Shown here: piece by piece, positions 42,037 through 51,061 of the stretch | Numbering within the stretch: position 1 is the first letter of the stretch | Layout: every line of letters starts with the position of its first letter | Assembly (NCBI GenBank): GCA_964642725.1 | Contig: CAZXQG010000002.1 | Coordinates: 62,001-126,000 of the forward strand | Direction of reading: 5' to 3' | Length of the DNA: 64,000 nucleotides | From: JAGVPT01 sp964642725 | GTDB lineage: Bacteria; Bacteroidota; Ignavibacteria; UBA10030; UBA8401 | Notes under the pieces: generated by a model | What the model saw: only the letters and a program-made list of their open reading frames with translations | Database searches by the model: none | Told to the model about the DNA's origin: nothing | Program-made: the position numbers and the translations under genes

Positions 42037-43977
42037 TCAATTCCATATCCGGACAGGTAAAACGACCATCGCAAGTCCATCAAGTTCCAACCGATTTTGG
42101 ATAGCGTACGCCGTTTCGCTGTGAAGAATCCGCTGATACCATTTTGGCTTCTGAAAGACAAGTTTCCCGGCAAAAAAGACCGACTGCTTGAACTCGCCAG
42201 AGAGCTCTTTGCAAATCCTTTCCGCTGCCTCTACCGCTTCTGTCCCAATAGACATTCGCGATCCCGATAAAAGGCCGAGGTTGGTCGCCAACTGCACGTA
42301 CCGCTGCAATTCTTTTTTGGTATTCTCTTCAAGCCGCTCGACCTCGTCTGCCCCTTTGAAATTTCCCGAATCTACGACTGCTACCGACACAAATATCATT
42401 TGATGGAAATAGCCAGGAAACTGTTTTATAATATTCAACACAGAATGAATACCCAGACCATTGTAACTTTCGACGAGCAGAATAGCCGTCGGTTTATTTC
42501 CGACAAGTTCTTTCTCGGGACGGATCGGAATATTTTCCGTAGGGAGGCCTTCGAGGATGTCCGACAACGAACGAAGTTTCTTATTTACAAGACGGTAGTG
42601 CCTTCGAATAATAAAACAGAGAAGTATCAATCCTGATGTGACGACAACGGTCATCCATGCGCCCTGTTGGAATTTTTCTATCACAACGATCGTTAGAATC
42701 GAAAGACAAAGCACAAGGCCCGTCATGTGGACCGGCAAAGATTTTTTCCATTCCGGATATTTCTTGCGCTCTGTAATCCAGAATTTAACCATGCCTATTT
42801 CCGTCAACGAAAAAGTAATAAATACGTTAATGGAGTACATTGTCACCAGAGCGTCAATGTTTCCGCCGGTGTAAAAGAGCGTAGCAATGGATGCGGCACC
42901 GATAAGCATGATGCCATAATGCATGGTCAACCGGTCGGAGAGCGAGGCAAACCGATGCGGCAGCCAACGGTCGTTTGCCATATTTGCCATCACGCGCGGA
43001 CCGTCGATGAACCCCGTCTGTGCAGCGACAAACAAGAGCGCAGCTTCCGACGCTAGAACAAGCACGACAAACCATGGTCCGAAATTGACTTTTTCAACCA
43101 TGACCGCATTAAGGGTTTTTCCCGGCTGCTCGCTCACACCGAGCAATAGATAGATGAGCAGAATTGAACCCGCTGTTATCGCGAGGGAGGTTGCCATGTA
43201 CACCATCGTTCGTTTAGCGGTCGGAACCCGCGGCTCGCGCATGATTTGAATGCCATTCGACACCGCTTCAATTCCAGTATACGTTCCGGCTCCCCGCGAA
43301 TATGCACGCGCTAAGATCACGAACATTCCCCAGAAACCAAGAGTGCTGTAAGTGATATGCAGATTTTGTCCAACATGTGAGGCAATAGCCGGAGCTTCAT
43401 GAAAATGCTGAATGATTGCACCGCCAAAGAGAACCAGATGGGCAATGACAAACGTAATAAAGATCGGAACCATAACGGCAATGGACTCTTTAATGCCGCG
43501 GAGGTTTAGAATAACGAGAACCACGATGGCAACGGCTTCTACCGGCACCATCCACGTTTGCCAGGCATACGGCAGGAAACTGAAGATTTGTGCGGCACCG
43601 GATGCAATCGAGACGGTAATCGTGAGAATATAATCAACAAGCAATGCGCTTCCAGATACCACACCGAATGGTGCACCAAGAAGTTTAGTCGCAACAACAT
43701 ACCCGCCGCCGCCGCTTGGAAAATGCTCAATAATCCGGCTGTATGCGTATGAAATGATAAAAACCGTTAATGCCGTTGCAAAGGCGAGGACAATAGCGAG
43801 TTCTGTATGTCCGGATAATGCCCGAAATGCTTCATCGGGGCCGTATGCTGAGGAGCTAAGTCCATCGGCTCCGAGTCCTACCCAGGCAAGGAATGCAATA
43901 AGCGAAATCTTGTGGAAGAGTTTTGGGTCGTGAATATCGCGTGGTGTTCCGATGATTACTTCTTTGATACTTTTCAA
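42037..43977 (-). CDS. APC-superfamily importer of the KimA/KUP type (probable K+ uptake)
   Basis: 646 residues: twelve helices, then a cytoplasmic domain of about 170 residues. It resembles the c-di-AMP-controlled K+ importer KimA. The acidic/aromatic positions of its ion path are kept: Asp38 and Tyr45 in GADGLSSSAYG, Asp115 in LLVDYIL, Glu in GTYTGIEAVSNG and Tyr in TMYSINVF. An amino-acid substrate cannot be excluded. No c-di-AMP riboswitch was recognised in the leader. Confidence 0.8.
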   Translation of the reverse strand: MKSIKEVIIGTPRDIHDPKLFHKISLIAFLAWVGLGADGLSSSAYGPDEAFRALSGHTELAIVLAFATALTVFIISYAYSRIIEHFPSGGGGYVVATKLLGAPFGVVSGSALLVDYILTITVSIASGAAQIFSFLPYAWQTWMVPVEAVAIVVLVILNLRGIKESIAVMVPIFITFVIAHLVLFGGAIIQHFHEAPAIASHVGQNLHITYSTLGFWGMFVILARAYSRGAGTYTGIEAVSNGIQIMREPRVPTAKRTMVYMATSLAITAGSILLIYLLLGVSEQPGKTLNAVMVEKVNFGPWFVVLVLASEAALLFVAAQTGFIDGPRVMANMANDRWLPHRFASLSDRLTMHYGIMLIGAASIATLFYTGGNIDALVTMYSINVFITFSLTEIGMVKFWITERKKYPEWKKSLPVHMTGLVLCLSILTIVVIEKFQQGAWMTVVVTSGLILLCFIIRRHYRLVNKKLRSLSDILEGLPTENIPIRPEKELVGNKPTAILLVESYNGLGIHSVLNIIKQFPGYFHQMIFVSVAVVDSGNFKGADEVERLEENTKKELQRYVQLATNLGLLSGSRMSIGTEAVEAAERICKELSGEFKQSVFFAGKLVFQKPKWYQRILHSETAYAIQNRLELDGLAMVVLPVRIWN

Positions 43978-44492
43978 TTACGATCCTTCGCGTTGTTAAA
44001 CTAACTTGTCCCATCTGTTGCAAAATGTTGACCTACTTTCTGATTACTAACTCGTCTGCTGCATTTCGATCCCTGCATTTTCTTGCACCAATTGCTACGC
44101 AAAAGGCCCTGTTATTCCACTCATTGGAAATTCAGTGGCTTCTCATAACCCGGTCATCCCCGGTTTCCGTCAAAATGTACGTTAAAAAATATCCAAAAAA
44201 AAGCTCAATGTTGGGAGGTGTGAACATCGTTGAAAGGCAGGGAAGCGTGAGGGATCAAAAAATTGAATATTTGTGTCTAAAAATCGAACTGCTCATTTGT
44301 AAGCCAGAGACTTTTCGCTAAACGAATACTCCAGACTAACTGAAAATAAGGGTTTGCGGCAGCAATGAACGACTTGGTCCACCGAAAAGGAATCATGAGC
44401 GGGGGAAAATGCCTTTCGGACGCTTTCTTCTTCTTTGTAGGAGTTTGCGCTTGAATCTGAGAGCATAATTGCCTGAAATACCTACTTTCTTC
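43978..44492. other. Divergent intergenic region
   Basis: No gene is supported; a plus-strand 98-codon frame at 44025-44321 has biased composition and no ribosome site. The region must hold the minus-strand promoter of the importer, which was not identified. Confidence 0.4.
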
Positions 44493-44520
44493 TTGACAAA
44501 TCTAAAAAATATACTATATT
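44493..44520 (+). promoter_or_regulatory. Promoter of the MotAB/FliF-FliG cluster
   Basis: TTGACA at 44493-44498, a 16-nt spacer and TATATT at 44515-44520. The first gene starts about 140 nt downstream, leaving room for a regulated leader. Confidence 0.6.
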
Positions 44521-44661
44521 TACAAGCAATTAGGCGAGAATTTGCAAGAAGTATTTAAATTGATTGCGTTAATTACCTCTAAATTGCAACACTGGTTGTT
44601 GGGATAATACTGGCGGCTGTATTCGAATTTCCTTTTCAATCACAATGCGCAGACAAACATT

Positions 44662-45792
44662 ATGCAATCTCGGTACAATTATCTTTTTGCAATTAGTTTC
44701 ACCGCTATCTTAAGTATTTTACTCTCCTTCACAGCCGAAGCCCAACAACAAACCCAAAGCCAAGAGTCTCCAGCCGCTGAAGCGAAGTTTCCTTCCACGG
44801 AGAATTCTAAGCTCATTTCGATTTTTCCAAAATTCGACATTGCGCTGGACACCGCGTTGGCCGGAATGGCGCCGATATTGAAGGAAGTTAGTCCAAGCAT
44901 CAGGACGTTGTTGTTGTATAAAACGAAAATCCGTTGGCCGTTCAAAGAAGAGTTAACATATTCCGAATTTCAATTTCTTTCGAGCTATTTCGAGGGGAAA
45001 TTAAAAAATGCGTTGATTCGTGACGGGAGATTTGCCGCGGTAGCGGCGCAAGATTTGAAGACGCTGTCTTTTAAAGCGACGGACAGCACACTTCAAGTGA
45101 AGAATACGTATTCTGAGGATGAAATCCATGCCTATGCGAAAGCCCATAATGTCGACGGCATTGTGTCCACAGACGTACTGGTTTCTGCGAATCAAATCAT
45201 AATGTTTGTGAATATTAACGACCTTCATGGTGTTACCGTATGGAGCAAAGAGCTTAAGGCGGATTATCGGGTAATTCCGACAGATCCCGGTTCCGAACTT
45301 GCCGCACAGTATGCTTTGAAAAGAAAAACAGGTTTAATTGAGAACTATTTGACGGTCGGATTTAACCTTGGAACGCCGTACATTCTCGGAGTCAAGGATA
45401 CTGCGGGCTCGGTCGGCTTTTATTCGATCGGCTACCGCCTGAACGAGATGGCGACAATTATGAATTTTCTAAAGTTTTACATAGATTCACGGCTTATAGG
45501 AACTTCAAAATTTGGATTGATGGGCGCCATTGTGATGCCCGGCCTTTCGTTTGAAATTATTGGCAATGACCAGATCGGCCCGGGAATTCTCATGCTCGAT
45601 GTCGCCGGAGGGTTTGACATCTCATTCAAGAACAACGGCATTGCAGAATCGTATTACGGCGGACTTTCACTCCGGCTTAGCAGGAATATCGGAGTGACAG
45701 GATTTTACAATATCATTTCCATCAATAAAAGTTTCAGCAGCTTTGATATTGGCGGGCCGCTCTACGGGCTCCAAGTGAATTTTGTTCTTTAA
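44662..45792 (+). CDS. Exported protein with FlgO/CsgG-like domain, first gene of the motor cluster
   Basis: 376 residues with a Sec signal (about 1-27, ending AEAQ). Residues about 108-205 have the layout of FlgO/CsgG/TolB-N domains: SSYFEGKLKNALIRDGRF, then AKAHNVDGIVSTDVL and VTVWSKEL. The rest alternates short strands with Gly and aromatic residues and ends in VNFVL, suggesting an outer-membrane-associated beta domain. FlgO in vibrios supports the flagellar outer-membrane ring, so a role as outer anchor for the motor is plausible but inferred. Confidence 0.65.
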   Translation: MQSRYNYLFAISFTAILSILLSFTAEAQQQTQSQESPAAEAKFPSTENSKLISIFPKFDIALDTALAGMAPILKEVSPSIRTLLLYKTKIRWPFKEELTYSEFQFLSSYFEGKLKNALIRDGRFAAVAAQDLKTLSFKATDSTLQVKNTYSEDEIHAYAKAHNVDGIVSTDVLVSANQIIMFVNINDLHGVTVWSKELKADYRVIPTDPGSELAAQYALKRKTGLIENYLTVGFNLGTPYILGVKDTAGSVGFYSIGYRLNEMATIMNFLKFYIDSRLIGTSKFGLMGAIVMPGLSFEIIGNDQIGPGILMLDVAGGFDISFKNNGIAESYYGGLSLRLSRNIGVTGFYNIISINKSFSSFDIGGPLYGLQVNFVL

Positions 45793-45817
45793 CGAATACG
45801 AAGATGAGGGATTGTAT

Positions 45818-46498
45818 ATGAAAAGAGTGTTAGGTCTGGCGCTGTTTTTTTATGCATTTTGTTCCTGCATCATGGCCCAGGAGAGTTCGACGACGCGCGC
45901 TGATTCGACAGCCAAAAGCCAGATGAAATCACAAACGACATCCGCGAAGGAGAGCGCGACTCCGTCCGCTCCAGCCGCAGTGAAGCTAAACACTCCAACC
46001 CTCAATATGGATGTTTTGCTTGACCTGTACAACAAAGATATTGACTTCACTATAGATTATTCCGGCAAAGCAGTCAAGCGAAATGAAGAGGAGCAACAAC
46101 CGAATCGAAGAAAACGCGCCGGCGATGCAACGAACGATTTGCTGAAGCCCCAAGATGAAGACCTTGCATCGGATATTCAGGACATTGTCGACACATCAAA
46201 AGTAAAAAAGAAACAGCCGCGGCAAGGGACGTATACAAAGGATGATGCCGATTATAACAAAGCGTTGTACAGCCTTCAAGAAGCGCAGACTCTTTTTTCT
46301 GAACGCCGGTACGCGCAGGCGCTTGGCGAGATTAATAAATCAGTAGATGCCGCACCGAATATGGCGCTCGCATACGCCGTCCGCGGTTCAATTTATTATA
46401 TGTTGAGGCAGTTTCCCGAAGCAAAACTTAGCTGGGAAAAAGCGCTCGAACTTGACCCGTCGATGGACAATGTGCGGGCGATACTCTATCGAATGTAA
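45818..46498 (+). CDS. Exported TPR protein of the motor cluster
   Basis: ATG 45818 opens a signal peptide (MKRVLGLALFFYAFCSCIMAQ); the frame is open back to 45782 within the previous gene. A Ser/Thr/Ala-rich linker and a charged, low-complexity middle (about residues 80-150) precede two TPR units (ALYSLQEAQTLFSERRYAQAL, AYAVRGSIYYMLRQFPEAK). It is probably a periplasmic scaffold. 26 nt separate it from the gene before and 18 nt from the MotA-like gene. Confidence 0.7.
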   Translation: MKRVLGLALFFYAFCSCIMAQESSTTRADSTAKSQMKSQTTSAKESATPSAPAAVKLNTPTLNMDVLLDLYNKDIDFTIDYSGKAVKRNEEEQQPNRRKRAGDATNDLLKPQDEDLASDIQDIVDTSKVKKKQPRQGTYTKDDADYNKALYSLQEAQTLFSERRYAQALGEINKSVDAAPNMALAYAVRGSIYYMLRQFPEAKLSWEKALELDPSMDNVRAILYRM

Positions 46499-46516
46499 TT
46501 AACTGAAAGGTCCAGT

Positions 46517-47365
46517 ATGAATTCGACTTTCATCGGATATGTTCTTTTTGGAATTGCCGCCTACGTTCTTCTGATTGTCGGTGCGCAATCGGAGACAGTC
46601 GATGCGCTGCAAAAAGGATATATTCCGGACTCGCTGATTCACTACGTGCATATTCCGGGTATTATTTTTGTTTTTTTTGGCGTGAGTTCTTCCATGCTCA
46701 TTAGCTATAACTTCCGGGAATTGTTCGGGGCCGCCCGTTCATTGTATTTCGTGTACATAAAGAACAAGTTGAATTTTTCAACGTACCTGGAAACAATAAA
46801 AGATATTGCTCAATATTCCAATACGCATGACATTGAGTCGCTCGAAGATTATGCAAATCAAATACGGTACCCGTTCCTGCGCGACGGGGTATTGATGCTC
46901 GTCAATGGATATAAGAAGGAAGAAATTAAAGAAATTCTTGATGCCCGGATAGATAATGAATCGCAGCGCGAGTTTTCTGACGTCAACGTTTTTAGAGCCG
47001 CTGCACGCTACTCACCCGGGTACGGCATGCTTGGAACCACGGTCGGATTGATTCAAATGTTTTCGACGAAGATCGACGCCGCCGCGGGCTTCGGGCCGAT
47101 TCTGCAGGCGCTGGCAGTGGCGTTTACGACGACATTATACGGCCTGTTCCTTTCCAATTTTATTTTTGCCCCGTTTGCAGACAAGATCGAGAAACGGACA
47201 GATGAAGAAGCCCTTCTCAAGAGCATGATTGTTGAAGGCTTATGTCTTATCAAAGACAAGAGACATCCCGTTTTCATTCAAGACAAGCTTTCGTCCTATA
47301 TTCCGCAGAGTCGTGCGCTCTCGGTTCCGGCGGTCTCGCAACTCTCCCCTGAAAGCGGAGGATGA
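46517..47365 (+). CDS. MotA-like stator subunit
   Basis: 282 residues. Four helices lie at about 5-24, 44-63, 167-187 and 197-221, with the large cytoplasmic loop between helices 2 and 3. The loop and helix 3-4 text matches MotA rather than ExbB/TolQ: LRDGVLMLVNGYKKEEIKEIL, SPGYGMLGTTVGLIQMF (with the conserved Pro167) and AVAFTTTLYGLFLSNFIFAP. With MotB it should form an ion channel whose cytoplasmic face contacts a FliG-like rotor. It overlaps the MotB-like gene by 4 nt. Confidence 0.9.
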   Translation: MNSTFIGYVLFGIAAYVLLIVGAQSETVDALQKGYIPDSLIHYVHIPGIIFVFFGVSSSMLISYNFRELFGAARSLYFVYIKNKLNFSTYLETIKDIAQYSNTHDIESLEDYANQIRYPFLRDGVLMLVNGYKKEEIKEILDARIDNESQREFSDVNVFRAAARYSPGYGMLGTTVGLIQMFSTKIDAAAGFGPILQALAVAFTTTLYGLFLSNFIFAPFADKIEKRTDEEALLKSMIVEGLCLIKDKRHPVFIQDKLSSYIPQSRALSVPAVSQLSPESGG

Positions 47366-48039
47366 TGATGGTAAGAAGACGGATTAGGCGAAGAGCAGAT
47401 GAGCAGCATTGGCAGGTCAGTTATATTGACTTGCTGACTGCTATGCTCGCTTCTTTTACACTGTTGCTATCGCTTTCGATTCCCGATCAGTCCAAACTCG
47501 ATAGTCTTGCATCTTCAGTGACCGAAGCTGCAAAGCAGCAGGCAAACTTGGGCACCCTCTCAAAAGAACTGTTGTCAACTATTGAAAAAAATTCTTCCCT
47601 GAAAGGACAAGTTAATGTCGTCATGACGGACGCGGGCATCGAGTTGCGTTTCGGCAGCAATTTGCTCTTCCCCCCGGGGAAAGCCGCGTTGCGGCCGGAA
47701 GGTTATGACGCAATTTTCAGCATCGGCAAAATACTCGGGTATTTCGTCAAGGCGCGGAACGCGTTCATTTCCGTGGAAGGGCATACGGACGATACACCTC
47801 TTCGGAGCACCGTTGAATTTCGATCGAACTGGGAATTGTCTTCAGCGAGAGCGACAGAAGTTGTTCACTATTTGCAGGATACCGTATCGATTGAAGGTAA
47901 ACGCCTCTCAAGCACGGGGTTTGCCGACGCCCGTCCGCAGAACAAAGACAAAGACCCTGTAACCGGCCAATTCACCGAAAAAGCACGCAACGACAATCGG
48001 CGTGTCGTCATCCGGATCTACTACCACAGCGACGTGTAG
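47362..48039 (+). CDS. MotB-like stator subunit with OmpA/peptidoglycan-binding domain
   Basis: 225 residues: a short basic N-terminus, one membrane helix (about 18-38) holding Asp23 in WQVSYIDLLTAMLASF, the position of the essential proton-binding Asp of MotB, then a linker and an OmpA-like domain. The peptidoglycan-binding blocks are VEGHTDDTPL (138-147), NWELSSARA (156-164) and DNRR near 211. All residues expected of a working stator are therefore present. Confidence 0.9.
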   Translation: MMMVRRRIRRRADEQHWQVSYIDLLTAMLASFTLLLSLSIPDQSKLDSLASSVTEAAKQQANLGTLSKELLSTIEKNSSLKGQVNVVMTDAGIELRFGSNLLFPPGKAALRPEGYDAIFSIGKILGYFVKARNAFISVEGHTDDTPLRSTVEFRSNWELSSARATEVVHYLQDTVSIEGKRLSSTGFADARPQNKDKDPVTGQFTEKARNDNRRVVIRIYYHSDV

Positions 48040-48077
48040 CGCTCGAATTTGTTATCTCAAACATTCTCGGAACAAAT

Positions 48078-49895
48078 ATGAAAACCCGATTGACAAGGAT
48101 TATTCTTCTGCTTGTTGTATTTTTGCAGGCGAGGCTTTTTGCCGTCGATCTCGAGCTTGAAAAAAAGAAAATGGAACGAGACTTGGAGGATCGGATTTCG
48201 ATGGAAATCCGCCGCTATTTTTCAGACCTCAACTTTCTCGTTACCGCGGAAGTAACGCTTGTGGATTTGTCAGCACCGGCAAAGAAAGATAAGGGCGAAA
48301 ATAGGGATTTTCTTCTTCCGGGAGTATCCGGCTTTCAGTCGCAATCTCAGAATGGAGATGAATCCGAGAGGCCGCAAATTGGCGTCGAGTCTGTCATCAT
48401 TAAGATGCTCATCGATAAAAATAGAACGCCTGAAGAAAGAGACTTGCTGACGAACATCGCTTTTTATACGGGCAAATTGAACAAGGTGCGGGGAGACAGG
48501 GTCGATTTGCAGGAGATGTCATTTCCCGCCAGCACTCTTCAGATACAGCGGGAACAACAAAAGGCCGAACAAGAAAAACAGATCCAGGAGCTTGAAAAGG
48601 AAAGGCAAGATGCTGAGTTGAGGGCTGCACAGAAATCCGGCAACGATTCGACATCGGCAAGGCAGCAGGAATCATTTCTCAATACGACCTCATTGCTGCT
48701 GATCGCGCTTGGTCTCTTAATTGTGGTTCTCATCGTCGTACTTCTTATGAGAGGGAAGAAGCAAGAGGCTGCTGAAGGTCAGATGCCGGTGCAGCAGATG
48801 ATGCAGGGAGAAGAGAATCAGATTTCTACTGGACGACAAGCGGTTGTCGACTCGAATGCCGATTATCAAGAGGCAATCGAAGTCGATAAAGTACGGTCAA
48901 ATCTTATCGTAACGTGTGCCGGCGAATCGGACCTGACATCGCACGTCATCCGGGATATGATCGCCGACGCAAATCAAAAAGACAGGCTGACCGTCATCAT
49001 AGGTCAACTTGGCAAGAATGTATTGCAAGTCATGCGCGACCATTTCTCGATCGAAGAAATGAAAGCTCTTCAGACACTTACGCTGGATAGACAAGAACGG
49101 ACTCTCGCAGAAACCCGGGAAGCTTTGACTTTTTTCCAAAATCAACTTGCAGTAAAAAGGTTTTCAGAGGCCGGAAATGCAAAACAAAGTCCGTTTGCCT
49201 TTCTTGAAAAATTGTCCGAGCCCCAGCTGTATTTACTGATGAAAGACGAACCGCCGGGAATTATCGCAATTATCCTATCCCAGCTTGCGACTCCGATTGC
49301 AAGCTCCATGCTGAAAAACCTCCCGTCAATGCAGCAGGGGGAAGTGGCGTTGGAGTTGGGAAAATTACGGCGGCTCACCTCGGATACCTACGTTTCGGTT
49401 GCAAAACAGTTGGCTGCAAAAGCTGCTACGATTCCGGTAATTAATAATGTTCAGGTTCAGGGGACCGACTTATTGTTGGATATCTTCGACAACATAGATG
49501 AAACGTCGGAATCTTCGATTATTGAATTCATCAAAGTAGTCAATCTTGATTTGTATAGGGAAATCACGAGCCAACGGGTTTCGTTCAACGCAATCAATCA
49601 CTTGGACGAAAGAGTGCTTCGTCAGATTGTCAAGGATATTTCTGGAGACGAGATTGCGATCGCTTTGAAGAATGCCCCGCCTGAAATATCCGAGCGATTC
49701 CTCTCGGTGCTTCCTTCGAAATCCCGCATCATTCTCGAAGACAGGCTCACTTCAATGAAGGCAGTATCTCCCGATGACGAGTTGAAGGCGCGGAGAAGAA
49801 TTACAAGAATGGTGAGGCAATATATCAAGGCGGGCGGCGTGCAAGCTTCAGCATTAGAAACGGGAGAAGAGACTGAAGAAGCTCAGATTCAATAA
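48078..49895 (+). CDS. FliF (C-terminal part)-FliG fusion protein
   Basis: 605 residues. A signal peptide (1-22) is followed by a periplasmic region like the FliF RBM3 domain: two segments, about 28-64 and 103-150, with SVIIKMLIDKN and KVRGDRVDLQEMSF. Next come a Gln/Glu-rich coiled coil (155-190), a membrane helix (204-224) and a cytoplasmic FliG: FliG-N about 265-360, FliG-M about 375-445 (EPPGIIAIILSQL, in place of EHPQTIA), and FliG-C about 460-590 with the charged torque-helix text LDERVLRQIVKDI. RBM1, RBM2 and the first FliF helix are absent. The MS-ring and C-ring parts are thus one polypeptide. Confidence 0.85.
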   Translation: MKTRLTRIILLLVVFLQARLFAVDLELEKKKMERDLEDRISMEIRRYFSDLNFLVTAEVTLVDLSAPAKKDKGENRDFLLPGVSGFQSQSQNGDESERPQIGVESVIIKMLIDKNRTPEERDLLTNIAFYTGKLNKVRGDRVDLQEMSFPASTLQIQREQQKAEQEKQIQELEKERQDAELRAAQKSGNDSTSARQQESFLNTTSLLLIALGLLIVVLIVVLLMRGKKQEAAEGQMPVQQMMQGEENQISTGRQAVVDSNADYQEAIEVDKVRSNLIVTCAGESDLTSHVIRDMIADANQKDRLTVIIGQLGKNVLQVMRDHFSIEEMKALQTLTLDRQERTLAETREALTFFQNQLAVKRFSEAGNAKQSPFAFLEKLSEPQLYLLMKDEPPGIIAIILSQLATPIASSMLKNLPSMQQGEVALELGKLRRLTSDTYVSVAKQLAAKAATIPVINNVQVQGTDLLLDIFDNIDETSESSIIEFIKVVNLDLYREITSQRVSFNAINHLDERVLRQIVKDISGDEIAIALKNAPPEISERFLSVLPSKSRIILEDRLTSMKAVSPDDELKARRRITRMVRQYIKAGGVQASALETGEETEEAQIQ

Positions 49896-49916
49896 GTGCA
49901 AGACCAATCACATGTG

Positions 49917-49952
49917 AGAGGAGCGCTTTAAAGAAAGTGCTCCTCTTTTTTT
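49917..49952 (+). terminator. Terminator of the motor cluster
   Basis: AGAGGAGC (49917-49924) pairs with GCTCCTCT (49939-49946), extended by CTTT/AAAG with one mismatch, followed by six T. It lies 22 nt after the fusion gene stop. Confidence 0.85.
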
Positions 49953-49993
49953 GGGAAATTATTTCACGCTCTTCGCTGTTAAGACTATAACAA

Positions 49994-51061
49994 ATGAATA
50001 CCGTAGGCACACAGTTGCCGGATACACTGTTCCGGCTCCCATTGCATGATTATTACGAGCGCTCCCATGTTCCATTGGTTGAGCGGGATGGGTGGTTATT
50101 GCCTGGCCATTTTCGCGCGATGGAAGAGGAAATGACCTTGCTTGAGCGCAACGATGCTCTTGTTGATTTTTCCGACCACGGGCTTCTCCGTTTAGAAGGA
50201 AAAGATTCGGTCGATTTTCTCAATCGAATTTCCACTAATGATTTTAGGAATTTTCACGCCGGAGATTCTGGTCAAACGATACTGACGACCGAAAAGGGGA
50301 GAGTCATTGATTCGATTGTGGTCGTACACCGGCAAGATCATTTATTGTTGATCGCGAGCCGCAGAGCACAGGATAGCGTCAGACAATGGATCGAGAAATT
50401 TATTATAGCGGAGGATGTGAGAGTAATTGATCAAACGGGAAACCATATTCTTTTTGCCGATTTCCTTCCGCAGCGTATTTTGGCACCCTCCGGCGAAGAG
50501 AGCGCATGCACCGCCTTTCGGGTGAAATATTTTGATGTTGACATTGCAATGTACTATTGTGAGTCAGGGACTGAAGTTCCGGAGATAATTCGGCCGTTGA
50601 TGGTCAATCAGGTCGGAAATGATGCGTTCGAGCTTTTCTGCGTGCAGCGGGGTATTCCGCAATTCTGGAATGAAATTATGCGAGAGTTCAATCCTCTTGA
50701 ATTAAACCTCTGGAATCAGATCAGTTTTAATAAAGGCTGCTATATTGGCCAAGAAGTTATAGCAAGGCTTGATACGTACAAAAGAATTCAACGAACGCTG
50801 TGCAGAATTCGCGCCGAAGGCCGCCTTCTTCCCGATAAGGAATACCGCTTACAGGTCGAGACTAAAGAGATTGGCATGATAGTGCGCTTGGCCCGTGATA
50901 GTAAGGGCACCAATAGTTTTCTCGGGCTTGCAGTGATTAGAAAAGAATTCGCCAAACTTGGGGCAAAAATTTCCGTTGCCGATAATCCGATATCGATCGT
51001 CGTTGAGCATATCTTTGAACCGAATGGAATTCTGAATGGAAACAATAACCACACTCGCTGA
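49994..51061 (+). CDS. ygfZ: YgfZ/GcvT-like folate-binding protein
   Basis: 355 residues with the YgfZ signature KGCYIGQE (Cys249). The family helps maintain certain iron-sulfur enzymes with tetrahydrofolate; it is not the glycine-cleavage T protein. N-terminal blocks such as RLEGKDSVDFLNRISTND fit the GcvT fold. It overlaps the next gene by 26 nt. Confidence 0.9.
   Translation: MNTVGTQLPDTLFRLPLHDYYERSHVPLVERDGWLLPGHFRAMEEEMTLLERNDALVDFSDHGLLRLEGKDSVDFLNRISTNDFRNFHAGDSGQTILTTEKGRVIDSIVVVHRQDHLLLIASRRAQDSVRQWIEKFIIAEDVRVIDQTGNHILFADFLPQRILAPSGEESACTAFRVKYFDVDIAMYYCESGTEVPEIIRPLMVNQVGNDAFELFCVQRGIPQFWNEIMREFNPLELNLWNQISFNKGCYIGQEVIARLDTYKRIQRTLCRIRAEGRLLPDKEYRLQVETKEIGMIVRLARDSKGTNSFLGLAVIRKEFAKLGAKISVADNPISIVVEHIFEPNGILNGNNNHTR

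Noticed and set aside
43978..44300. c-di-AMP (ydaO-type) riboswitch upstream of the KimA-like gene
   Set aside because: The conserved motif blocks could not be found on the minus strand.
44025..44321. 98-codon plus-strand frame in the divergent gap
   Set aside because: No ribosome site, no recognisable domain, and it lies where the importer's upstream region must be.
46517..48039. ExbB/ExbD or TolQ/TolR, or a Zorya defence pair
   Set aside because: The MotA-type loop and helix text, the MotB peptidoglycan domain and the adjacent FliG favour MotAB. No Zorya helicase or nuclease genes are adjacent.
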